From assembly GCA_035610365.1 (NCBI GenBank), contig CM069432.1, positions 180,157,027 to 180,221,026 on the forward strand: a stretch of DNA of 64,000 nucleotides, read 5' to 3'. The position numbers and the translations under genes are program-made. This DNA comes from Aquatica leii. Lineage: Eukaryota; Arthropoda; Insecta; Coleoptera; Lampyridae. The notes below the pieces were generated by a model. It worked only from the letters and a program-made list of their open reading frames with translations, had not been told where the DNA came from and searched no databases. Numbering within the stretch: the first letter of the stretch is position 1; the number at the start of each line of letters is the position of its first letter. Shown in pieces: positions 10,542 through 21,478 of the stretch.

Positions 10542-12466
10542 TTTATTTAGTAAAGATATACTAATTTAACATAAATCGTAACATATTTCTATTAATACTA
10601 ATTTTTGCTTAAAAATTATTCTTAACATAGTCACTCAGACCCTTTTTAAATTTATAAATATTTTGCTCGTGCTTAATTTCATCTGGTAAGTCATTATATA
10701 ATTTCAGACCTTTGTACAGAAGAGAATTTTGTGACTTTGATTTTGAAAATTTTGGCAATCTGAAGTCACATCGACTTCTCGTGTTATATGAATGTATGTC
10801 ATAGTTACGTATCACCAATTTTAACATGTAGTTTGGAAGCAAATCATTAAATATTTTGTATACCAACATTAAAGAATTGAAATATATCCGCTGTTTCACA
10901 TTTAACCATTGTAACCAATCTAACATTACTGTGATTTTGGTATATTTTGAACAATGTAATATAATCCTCAGCTCTATTTAGTTGTTTCTGTAACCGTTTT
11001 AAGTCGACTTCGTAACACATTAAAAATATACTACTGCAAAAATCAAAATATGGTGCAATAATTGTTTTATAAACAGTAATTCTTGCATTAATCGTCAATT
11101 TATTAGATATTCTTCCTAATAGGCTAATTTTATTAGCTACTTTTTTTTATTACATAATTCACGTGGCTTCTAAAATTTAGATTCTGATCTATAATTACTC
11201 CTAAATATTTAATTGGTTCAACCTGTTCTAATTCTATGTTTCAATTTTTATTTGTGTTGTTTTAACATTATTTTTTGATATTACCATTGTCTTACTTTTT
11301 AGCACATTTAATTTTAATTTGTTTGATTGTAACCAATTTGCAATAATTTTTAATTCTGAGTTTAGCTTTATAATAGCTGAATGTACATTATTATCAGTAA
11401 TTGATACCAGGGTATCGTCTGCAAACAAATTAATATTACAGCGCAGAAGATTAACTTCTAAATCATTAATATTAATTAAGAAAAGCAATGGGTCTAAGAC
11501 TGATCCTTGAGGTACATTTAAATTATTTTCAATTGGAATAGATTCGTAATTTTGGTACGTAGTGGTCTGAGTACGAGATTCCAAGTAAGTTTCGAACTAT
11601 TGAAGTTCAGTGCTTCTTATTCCATATTGGTAAAGTTTGTTCATAAGTCTTTCTCTGTCGATTGTTTCAAAGGCTCTTTTATAGTCTAAACACACTGATA
11701 CTACACTATTACCCACGTCGATTTCGGATTTCCATTTTGTCAACACGAGATTTAATGCTGTTTCACATGAGTGTTTACTTCGAAAACCCGATTGATTTTC
11801 ACTGATTATATTATTTTGTTCTAAAAAGCACTGTTCCTTAACAACTGATTCTAGTATTTGTTCGTATACTGGTAAAATATTGATAGATCGAAATTCTTCG
11901 CATCTTTTTGTATTTTAGGCGTTAGTATGATTTTTCATTGCTTCCAACAATTAGGAAATTTTCCACTTATTAAAGATTTATTTATTAGGTCTACCATTGC
12001 GTTACCAATTTCTGGCAATGCATCTGTAATAACTTGTTTTGTAATGTTATCCGTTCCTCCTTTTTGCTTAATATTACTTAGGATTTTTTTTAGATCTGAT
12101 AAATTAACTTGCTTAAACTTCAAATTAAGGATTGGTTTTAATATTGGGGCCTCCTTGAAGTTTGCTGGGGGCTGGTTTATACTATTATTTATGTGCATAA
12201 TGCTACTACAAAATATTCGTTAAATTTATTTGATATTTCCTCTAAGTTACTAATTTCTACTTTGTCAAATATTATACTTTTTGGTTCATTTTTTTGTCCA
12301 TTGATTAAATGTTTAATAATTTTCCACATATTTTGAGGTTGTCCGCTATTTTGCTGTATTTTATTTACGTAATATTTATTTTTGCTTATCTTAATTTTGT
12401 TACTAAAATTATTTCTTGTGTTTTTGTAAAGAATCCAGTCATTTTCATTCCCCGTCAATTTTATAA
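10527..12466 (-). mobile_element. 5'-truncated LINE (jockey/CR1 group) inserted in PLE copy 2
   Basis: Read from 12466 down: NENDWILYKNTRNNFSNKI and MWKIIKHLINGQKN (linker after the endonuclease), KQKGGTDNITKQVI (about 12070), and a decayed palm. Then come LNVPQGSVLDPLLFLININDL (about 11530-11470) and CNINLFADDTLV (FADD catalytic box, about 11435-11400). WLQSNKLKLNVLKSKTM and TVYKTIIAPYFDFCSSI follow. The C-terminal block has NSLMLVYKIFNDLLP, SYNTRSRCDFRLPK and LYNDLPDEIK, ending near 10610. The endonuclease domain is absent, so the 5' end is truncated as usual for LINEs. The 3' tail is a TACT/ACTT microsatellite at 10527-10541. Frameshifts and stops make it inactive. Confidence 0.88.
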
Positions 12467-12745
12467 TAATGATATAAATACCTTCATCTACACTTTTTCC
12501 TTCAGTGACATTTAACACTCCAAAGATGCAATTGAAATGTCTTGCAAAACGTCAGTTTATTTGGGTTCACAAACGAGAATACGGCAAAGACTAACATAAG
12601 TTTTATTTCTTGTTTTGGCTCTCAAGGAAAGACTAAGACCAATCCTAACAAGTCTGGGTGTTTAACAATGACACGGTCTAAGCCGAAAGTCGCTGAGAAT
12701 CATAACCAAAGACACCGCAAAAGCTTAAGATTCTATGTATTTAAA
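12467..12745 (+). repeat. PLE tail, copy B (continuation of PLE copy 2)
   Basis: ACACTTTTTCCTTCAGTGAC at 12488 resumes the PLE tail interrupted by the LINE. It matches copy A through TTGTTTTGGCTCTCAAGG (about 12613), AAGTCTGGGTGTTTA (about 12649) and AAGCCGAAAGTCGCT (about 12680). The hammerhead half-motifs are mutated here (CCAAAGA and GCAAAACGTC). The ORF reported by translation at 12542-12808 is a by-product of this repeat and not a gene. Confidence 0.8.
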
Positions 12746-14607
12746 ATGTCAAATAGACATAATTCAAAACATTTAGAAGACGTGGTATGCTTTATTTATG
12801 CATTTTAAAGATGTATTTGTGCTATCTGGGGAACTAAATTGCTATAGAGTAAAATAACTTAGTTCTTCAAAAATAAGTTTTAGGTGTATAAAAAGAAAAG
12901 ATTTGACAAATATTCTTTGAAGCCTGTCTTTGATTTTAAGGTATGTTCCCCCCAAAGTTTCTTATTAAAGTAATTTTTAATTTTATAATTTTTAACACAT
13001 TTCTAAAATAGGGTACTATATTAATATTTCTGTTTTTACATCCTGTTTCTTAAACCCAAATTTTTTTTAGAAAACAACACTACTATAAAATTTTTACGAG
13101 TTATTTCACACTTTTTTACTTTCAACACGCTGTGCGAGTCTTTCTGGTAATTTCAATTTTTTTTTACATTTCTAATGAATCGCTTACTATTTCAACGTAC
13201 TTGTCAAATGATGATGATGAATTTAATCGTAAAGTTAGCCACTTACATAAAAAATACGATGTTGTGTAAAAAACACAAATATAAAAAAGCATACAAAAAT
13301 ATTTATGTATATATAATTAATTTATATATACTTATTAATTTTAATAATCATAAAAATAATTAATTAACATTATTGTGTATAAACAGATGCTAATAATATC
13401 TTTTTATAAACTAAATTTTATGAACCAACAGGTATAGTTTATAACTTATAATAAATTAATTCAAACTTGAAAATACTATTAGTAAATATTTATAAGATAT
13501 TACAAAATATTATTATAACATAATTCCTAATTTTAATAACAATTATCTTAGATACATAAAGAATTAGTTATTTAAATCGTCTATACTTTTTTATTTGTTA
13601 CCGCTTATGTTTTACGCATACGTTAGTTATATTATACATGTACTCATAAAAGTAAAAATTTAACCTGTTCAAAAAATTAAATACACTAAGACTCATTTTT
13701 AAATGTATTTGTTTAAAAACTACAATCAAAAATCAATGACTTTATTGCATAATTTCTTTTGGAACTAGAATAAATAACTTGTAATTTTAAAATTTAACAA
13801 ATAAAAGTTTTCATAAGAAATCGTTATACATAGAGAGAGAGCTAGTTCTGCAAATAAAAAGGTCAACTGAAATAGTTATTAAAAATGATTTTATTTAATG
13901 AAATGGCAATATAATAGACAATCCAATACAAATAAATGAATGTCATAATACATGCGTAAACTTGACCTTCATTAAATAACGTAACGTAACCGTAAATAAG
14001 TTGAAGAAAGAAAGATATTTAACAATTTCCACGCGCAGAAAACAAAAGTAAAGTTGATTTAAAAATTAAAATAACTCAAATTTCAAATTGTATAATATAA
14101 ATAACAATAAAGACTATTATTTGTAATAATATTCTGTTGCTGCAGGAAGGAAGTGTAGTTACCTTGAAAACGTATAATTTTACGCATGACTTACCAAAAG
14201 GTTAATTATTATATCTGTATTTAGATAATATCATTTTAGTTATTTACGTTGTGTACATGTAAGCACCTTAACAAATTAGTATAATTTTATACATATGGTT
14301 TATACCTTGAACTGTGTTTAAAAAGAACCATAATTTCTTTGCTGACGGAAAACAATCAAATTATTAACTATAAGTAACGTAATCACAAGTAGTTTTAGTC
14401 TTCCTATTTTTCATAATAGTATACGTTTTTTATATTTCTAAATCAGTTCAATGCTAGCAATAGTAAAAAATATAAATTCTTGACACAAATCAGAAGTCAC
14501 AGTTCATTAGAGCAGGTTTCTATCGTATCAAAAATATTTTTTACCAAATTACAGACTAGAAACAATTTGAATGTAATCTAAACAATTGAATTAAAAAAGT
14601 TACTTAC
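12746..14607 (-). other. Intron after ABCG exon 2 (start at 14607), otherwise empty
   Basis: From 14607 downward on the minus strand the sequence begins GTAAGTA, the donor of the intron after exon 2. No third exon was found in 12746-14607. The next ABCG block should encode the stretch before the Q-loop, and no such peptide was seen anywhere to position 1. If the intron extends past the left edge, the PLE, LINE and copia relics there are intronic. Confidence 0.5.
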
Positions 14608-14725
14608 TGAAATCCTGTTAATATGTTTAACAAAGATGTTTTCCCAGCTCCCGATGGTCCCATGATCGCAGTAAGCTCGCCTGATTTAAATTTTCCTGAT
14701 ACGCCTTTAAGGATTTGTTTCTTGC
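14608..14725 (-). CDS. ABCG-type half-transporter, coding exon 2 (Walker A)
   Basis: This exon gives 38 codons between two phase-matched splice sites. The reading is [20 protein letters not shown] then [26 protein letters not shown] is the Walker A P-loop (protein residues 58-65, counted from the exon-1 ATG), with Lys 64 as the phosphate-binding lysine. The block [27 protein letters not shown] is diagnostic of ABCG (White/ABCG1/ABCG4) transporters, which export lipids or other hydrophobic compounds as half-molecule dimers in membranes. The acceptor is TTATTATTAG with a CTAAC branch-point-like word about 20 bases upstream; the donor is GTAAGT. The incoming phase is 1 and outgoing phase 2. It joins in frame to the exon at 33215-33320. 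The subfamily member cannot be decided from this part. Confidence 0.93.
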
Positions 14726-16984
14726 CTAATAATAAATGCATTGTTAGTTACATTTTGTAATGGAATTATAATAAAAATCACAATTTTTTATTTAAAAATA
14801 CATATTGATATTAGAATAAAATTATGACACATCCTATATTACATATTAAAAAAAAATGTTTAAAATACATATAGCTTAAGCATAATGCAAACAAATTTAT
14901 TGATTATCAATTTTTACTAAAACTTTTCAAAAGATGGTAATAAGTACTATTATGTGATATGGAATTCAAATCATATTTTATTAAAGCAAAACAATCACTT
15001 TTGGCAATAAATATGTTATATTCAATTATTTCATTTATTTATAAAATTACTTTCTTGGGATCTAACAAAAAAACTTAAATTTAATGCTAAAATAATAATA
15101 ACATTAATGTGAAATTTGAAAAATTTCACAAATTGAATCATTTTCAAGGTATAACAAATTGTGTATTCAAATAATTTGTAAAATCCCAAAAAATCGTATT
15201 TTAATATGTTTAGCATTTAATTTAATTTAATTTAATTTTGTCTACGTAATCAAGTAAATTATACTTAAACTACAAAATTTTTGTTAAATAATTCCTAAAA
15301 ATAGCAAAACAAGAAAATATGATTTTAAGATATAAAACATTACTCATGTCTTTAACACAATACATGCAATAAGGAGTTTTTACAAGAAAGACAATAGCGA
15401 TACTTAAACCTAGAGACAATTCAATTAAAAAAAAAAACTATTAAACGTCTGTTAGAATTTTTTCTTTTTTTTTGTTACACTACTGAAGATCTAATTTAGT
15501 ATACCCATATAGCATTTTATTGTTTTAACAATGAAACTAAATTGAACTTAAGTTATGCTATCAAAATGTTAGCAAAAGATGCTTTTAAAAGAATTACGTT
15601 TAGAAAGTATCGTCTATATTTTTTTAAAATCAAGTAATCAAACATTAAATTAGTTAAATACTTAGTAAAACCAACTATGTGCTAATGGGTTTATAAATAT
15701 GTTAAAGGAAATTATACAAGTGGCAATTTATTCAATAAGTCTCAAATTCAATTTTAGCATTTGTTTTGATTTTGTTAGTTCATCAATAGTCTCGTTACAG
15801 CACCTTATTGTACCAAACCATACTCGTTTAAAAAATTTGTTTCGCAACAATGATTGCATATACAAAATTAATATCAAGAAACAATTAAAAAAAAAAAGAA
15901 TTCAACTTGTTAAATTTTAAAAGATACAATTATATAATATTTTTGAGTGTAAAATTCAACATAACAACAAAAATTATATTATCAACTGTCTTCTAATAGA
16001 CGTTAATGCGTATTTAGTTAATATTTGAACGTCATTGGAAAAAAAATATTTCTGATCATTTGTGAATGCATTAATTAATGAGTGTAAATTTTTTATAATT
16101 AAATGCATTCTTGATCATGATCAACTTTTTAGATTATATAAAAAACATAATCGATGTAAAAAGCAAAGTTTCTATGAAAACGTTATTAAATGCGCAATTT
16201 TAAATGCTCTTGAAAAGAAAGAGCACTAAACGTCTTTCGCCAATAATTTTGCAATAAAAAATCAGTTTAGATAAGTTTTGATCTTAGATTTTTAAATTTT
16301 TTATCTCTGTATATAATTGATAACCTTTATAATATGTATACGTCACACTATTTTTTTCTATAAATAAAACATCTACTATGCAAAAATAAATAAAGTGGTT
16401 GAATTTCTTAAACAATGATATTAGGTTTTAATAAATTGTATTGTAACATGTATTTAACTTAACATTTTTAAGAAATAAATAGTTAAACAATAACAGTTAA
16501 CTTTGTTTTAAATGCAATAAAACCATTTTAAACACAATTTAATTTTAGTTTTTAAAAATATTTAGAAAATTGTATGTTTTGATCTAAAACGCAAATACAT
16601 TTGTTTTGTTGACATTTTGATTTTTATTTACGTTGTTATTTTGAGTTTTTATATTGTTTTTTGCTTTTATATTTGAATTTTTGTCTTGTTTGTGTACTAA
16701 ACTGTTCTTTTACAACAATCTATTTCAATTTACTTTTACAACATTTGGTAAGCGTTTTTAGGATAAAATTGTTTCTATTTAATTTACAACACAAAATAAT
16801 GTATTTATTGTATTTATAGCATGTATATTAATTAAAGTAAGAATGTCATTGATTTCCTCGGTAAATAAGTAGCTTGTGAATGGATATATCCAATTAAAAG
16901 CGATTCTGAACTTACTGCTGCAGCAACAGGGAAATCATTGAGTTTTTTAAAACTCTGAATTCATTACAAAAATACTGAAATACA

Positions 16985-17180
16985 CGTAAACTTAATCCAA
17001 TTGAGTTGATTTGGAGTCTCGTAAAAAGAAAAGTTGCATTGAATAATAACGCACGAGTTATTGATATTAAAGGGTTAGTTTGAAATGCATTTTGTGATTT
17101 AAGAAATTAACATTCTGAAGAAATGTAAATAGCCGATGATTTAATTGATAAAGTTGTGAAAAGTTTGACGTTTACAATAA
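16985..17180 (+). pseudogene. Tc1/mariner-like DDE transposase, C-terminal fragment
   Basis: LNPIELIWSLVKRKVALNN at about 16991-17047, followed by RVIDIKGLV and, after a stop, further DDE-type tail (ADDLIDKVVKSL, about 17130-17170). The NPIE.IW..VK block carries the last acidic residue of the DDE_3 catalytic triad in IS630-Tc1-mariner transposases. The rest of the transposase was not found nearby, and internal stops are present. Confidence 0.65.
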
Positions 17181-18829
17181 ATAATAGAGGTCCAGATAAG
17201 GACGAGCGGGAAACTAATGGCATGAATCTGTAGGTAACGATGATTAATCAACTATTGACCTCGGACATTTTGTAAGTCATTTAATAAATAAAAGATAAAC
17301 ATAATGTTATCTTTTGTATCGAAATGGGTATTTTTTCACTTTTCTATTTAGTAAATTTGTCAATAAAAGATTTATTAAAAAAGCCGTACTAGTTGTGGTT
17401 ATCATAATTCTGATTAATGATTAAACTAAAATGAGATATTCGTACAGTGATCAAGTGTTCATACGTTATATAAAAACATTGTTTTTAACTATAGCTTATG
17501 CAATCATTTGGGTTGCTTTACATTTTACAATTTAAAATGACGGAATCCCAGAAACATTTTACACTTTCATCAATAAATAAAACTAAAAATAAAATCTGAA
17601 CCTGAAATGATATTTATTTTAATTTAAATATAATCTTTTTAATGATAGCTGTCACAAACGCCAAAAAGGTTTTACTTCATTCGCGCGTAAATATTAGACG
17701 CACTTAAATTTTTTTACATATTTATGCCTTTAGCAATTTTGTAATTTGTTATTACGTTTGATCTACATTTCTTTGGAATGCTAAGAACTAGTTAAAAATA
17801 AAACTTCTAAGGCTAATACCATTTTTGACAGTGTGCTAGCTATAAAGAATAAAATATATTTTTTGTTGAACTTAAGTTTCACAAACAACGAACCCTAAAA
17901 TACAGAAACAAAACTAAAAAATATAATAACCGTATGAATATTTTATATTGAATGTTATGAGATATTTGATTTATGAAAAATAACGCTTATTACGTTTAGC
18001 TTATACATAATTCTTAAATACCATCTGATATAAACAAGTGTAATATTATGCACTCGACGTAATCGTATAACAAAAAGCAATTTTGTTCAGTACTAACCAA
18101 AAACGTCAGTATTTTATATATTTACATATTAAGTATTGCTCAATTCCAAACACCATTTTCCATTGCAAAATAAGTCGCATCATACGCAGTGACCTTAAAT
18201 TATAATTGTGTATGAACTTCCAGCTGTTATTCTATTCAATTAACACTCTTATATCGATACAGCGTAATGTTTTGCAAATTAATTGCCTACGTAAAAATGA
18301 AAAATTTGCGTTTCCATACTTACAACTAATGCAGATAAATTATAAACATTTCAAGGTTGTGTTGAAAATATTACAAACTAGTTTAAATTTATGTTGCCTC
18401 ATTATTATTATGTGTGATTTATTTGTTTTTATTTTCTCACTTAGTCATAAGATTTATTTTTATGTTTTATGTAACTACTTAATATAAATGTTAGAAATAT
18501 AAGCATCAGTTTCTAAAAGTTGTAAAGTTTTTAAAAACATATGATAATTGTTTTTTGAGTTTTAAAACTCGACTATACATATTGTGTTTAGAGTTATAAA
18601 AAAAAACATTTTTAATATTAAGCGTAAAAAAAATTAAAATGCATATAGTATACGAATTAGCATTTGCCATATTTGAAAAAAACAAATAATGTATTTCCAG
18701 TAATTTTTGAAGGTTTTTACTTTTTTTACTAGTACAACTAACACGTTATAACAGACCCCTACTCTTAATTATGATTTTGATACGTGATTTGAAAAACATT
18801 AATGCAAAAAAGAATTGCTGATGGGCGAA

Positions 18830-19035
18830 CCACCAAGGACGTCTAGCGTACATTATAGGAGAGATATGAGGATGTATCGAAATGTATAGGAATGGATAGG
18901 GATATACTAAGATGTACACGGAGCTACGGCGATGTATTGCGATATACGAGGAGATGTATAGAGATGTGCTAAAGTATACATAGGGATGTACGAGGAAATA
19001 TCCAAACGTACACGTAGATACATGCGATGGAAAAC
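18830..19035. repeat. Degenerate minisatellite, GATGTAY-AGGAAATAT type, array 1
   Basis: Loose tandem units of about 20-25 bp built on the word GATGTA(C/T)A followed by GGA/GATAT, e.g. near 18872, 18912, 18931, 18952, 18984 and 19001. Divergence among units is high. A related array lies at 20305-20505. Confidence 0.6.
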
Positions 19036-19438
19036 CGTGCGACTAACGTGACTCACAACCTTGGTCACTAATGTGAGTGAATATTGATTCCTTCTATTTT
19101 TGAATTGTATAGTTTCATTTAGTACTTATCAATAAAGTTTGATTAACTACACATTTTCTTCCCCATGAGCCTCAAGCAAGATTGGTAGTTTTTAAATGCA
19201 TTGCGATTGCATAAGAATTTAAGCAGTTTTTACTACTTTTGGAAAGGTCATTGACCTAATTTTTCGTCACTGAATTACACTTTTTTTTCTATGAACATCT
19301 TCGTTGAAATGAATGACTCTCGCTTTTTTGTATTTATACTATCGCAATTTTTAGTTTTGAGGCCGTTTTGTCTTTTTGGGGCTCATCAACAGTAGGGGAC
19401 ACACTCTAATAATTAAGAAAATTTGATGGCGGTGCAAT

Positions 19439-19507
19439 CTCGTAGTATAAGTTACTACTAAATATTAAAGATTACTTATCATTAATATGTAGTAACTTAT
19501 ACTACGA
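19439..19507. repeat. Perfect stem-loop
   Basis: CGTAGTATAAGTTACTAC (about 19440-19457) is matched exactly by its inverse GTAGTAACTTATACTACG (about 19488-19505) around a loop of about 30 bases. It may be a small palindromic MITE or its core. No target duplication was identified. Confidence 0.75.
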
Positions 19508-20304
19508 AACGGCCATCATTTTGTTAATAGTATACCTCGTCTTGAATGAAACATTCTAAATTTTTGTCTACTTTTTTTTTACTCATTCTCCTTTTTCTGA
19601 AATAGTAGTTACCGACAATTGTGCTTTTATCCGCATTACTTTTAGTAAACGAGTAGTTCGGTCTAATGAATATCTCAATATTTTAAATTCGTTTATTGTA
19701 CTAGATGATTTACCAATATATGTGTTTGTATCCGGTAATTTTTAGTTCAATGGTAAATAAAATTCTATAATTTTATTATTTTTAGAATTGTATTAAATTT
19801 TGTATTTTTTATATAGTTGTATTTATAGATTTTCTGCAAGCTCATGTCTTTCTTTAATTAATCGAAACGCTTCATCCACTTATTCACTATAGGAAAAAAG
19901 TGCGTGATAAGCAACTGGTTAATATCACTTTTCCTCTTTTGCGTTTAATTATTTCGCTTCTGTAGTACTTTCCATTTAGACGAGAACTCTTAATATATAC
20001 TCGTTGTCATCCATTGATTATCAAAATAGACCTATTTAATAGTCGGATTTAGGTTCTATTTTAGGGTGTTTCCTACATCAATTTAAGCATTGACTCATCT
20101 AAGAATAAAAGGTACTAAATTTTTATAGTATGTTGTTTATAAGTATCAATAAAAAGTTTTATTAAAAAAACGTTCCGACGTATTCCCAACAGTCTATTAA
20201 ATCGTACAAGGATAAAATTTTCTTACCGTATTTTAAAATTGATAACTGAATTTGTTTGTTAAATTGAAGTTTACATCTAGGACAGTATAGTGTTTATAGG
20301 TAAA

Positions 20305-20505
20305 TGTTGCGTATGTACATACAAAGAACTACAGGAAAATATAGAGATGTACAAAAAAATCGAAAGAGAAGTATAGGCATGTACAAGAAAATATAAGAAT
20401 GTGTAAAGATATATTAAAATGTTCAACAAAAAAACAAGAATGTGTACGGAAATATGAAGATGTACAAAGAAATATTCGGATGTATATAGTATTAGAAAAT
20501 ATATG
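20305..20505. repeat. Degenerate minisatellite, GATGTACAA-GAAATAT type, array 2
   Basis: About eight units of around 20 bp with core (A/G)ATGTACAAGAAAATAT, each diverged. They resemble array 1 but with AA in place of GG. The minus-strand ORF at 20277-20564 (rich in Y, F, L, S, H) is a translation of this array and not a gene. Confidence 0.65.
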
Positions 20506-20970
20506 GTGTACAAAAAAGTGATTTTTGACATTTTATTAAATATTTCCAACAAATTACCAATCAAATTTTAAAGACACAGTAGCTTAAGATAAAGAATCAG
20601 TCGATTCAGTGTTCAAAATGTGTAAACAATTACATAAAATTGTTTAATTTATTGCTGCTGGTTTTCTGCTATTGAGTTTAAACTGGATAAAAGCGTGATT
20701 AATGTTTCAGCAAATTTAAAAAAATTAAAGAATTGTTCTAGATGTACCTAGTATATAAAAAATGCACGAACCAATACTATTTGTAAGTAAATGTTTACTT
20801 TTTTATTTTATAAATATCATAAAAACTTTTTACATTTACACGTTTTGTTTTATTATTTTTTTAAGTTAACAAAAATGGAGAAAAAATCTATAATTTATAT
20901 TTTTTCTCGTGATTAACTTTCCTGTGAGTAATAACGTAATGTTTTATTTGTAACTTTTTTCTACTAGTAA

Positions 20971-21478
20971 TAATTGTTAAGTAGTTGTATTACACCTTTA
21001 GGTAGGAAAGTCAAACAACTCACACTTGGTAGATTTTTACAGGCGACGTTTCTTACGCACTTCATCATGGCCACTATTTATTGAAGAACTATACAAAAAT
21101 ACATTAGATTTAACATGGCAGATTATAGGTACATATATAAGTATATTGTAACGTATAACTATAGTTAACTTATTAAGTGTACACTTACATAAAAAACGGG
21201 CCCAAAATGTGACAAATTCATCGAACAGCTCATTTTGGGCCCGTTTTTTATGTAAGTGTACACCTAATAAGTTAATTATAGTTAGACGTTACAATATATT
21301 TTTATATGTACCTATAATCTGCCATGTTAAATTTAATGTGCTTCTTTTTTGGTTCTTCAATAAATAGTGGTTATGATGAAGTGCGCACAATAGCACCACG
21401 AAACGTCGCTTGTAAAAATCTACCAAGCGTAAGTTTTTTGCATCTACTACCTGATGTAATACAACTACTTAGTAATGT
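20971..21478. mobile_element. 508-bp fold-back element with hammerhead-like motif in each arm
   Basis: Outer arms are TTAAGTAGTTGTATTACA (about 20977-20994) and TGTAATACAACTACTTA (about 21454-21470). Further in, TTGGTAGATTTTTAC/GTAAAAATCTACCAA pair. The central stem is perfect for about 40 bp: CGGGCCCAAAATG (about 21198) and CATTTTGGGCCCG (about 21233), flanked by GTGTACACTTACATAAAAAA and its inverse. Each arm contains a (A)TGATGAAGTGC...GAAACGTCGC motif pointing inward to outward in mirror image. This combination is typical of PLE terminal repeats and not of ordinary MITEs. No ORF is contained; the one at 21324-21515 overlaps the right arm by chance. Confidence 0.8.
21373..21410 (+). ncRNA. 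Hammerhead-ribozyme-like motif (right arm)
   Basis: ATGATGA (21373-21379), then GTG at 21381-21383 able to pair with CAC at 21397-21399, then GAAACGTC from 21400. This follows the order core 1, stem II, GAAA and cleavage triplet of minimal type I hammerheads in Penelope-like elements. The first C of the consensus CTGATGA is A here, and an extra base precedes stem II, so activity is doubtful. The mirror copy in the left arm (about 21045-21075, minus) has lost stem II. Confidence 0.35.

Larger units (their letters stand above)
10521..12472. repeat. 6-bp target-site duplication around inserted LINE
   Basis: TAATGA occurs at 10521-10526 and again at 12467-12472, immediately outside the LINE. The PLE sequence on the left (GATCGC then TAATGA) resumes on the right (TAATGA then TATAAATACC...), as comparison with PLE copy 1 at 2150-2195 shows. 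The coordinates span the two copies and the element between them. Confidence 0.65.

Noticed and set aside
12542..12808. 88-residue plus-strand ORF
   Set aside because: It is a reading of the PLE tail repeat, also seen in other frames at 2.2 and 35.6 kb.
20277..20564. Minus-strand 95-residue ORF with repeated FLY-like text
   Set aside because: It is a translation of the GATGTACA minisatellite; repeats in the peptide follow the DNA repeats.
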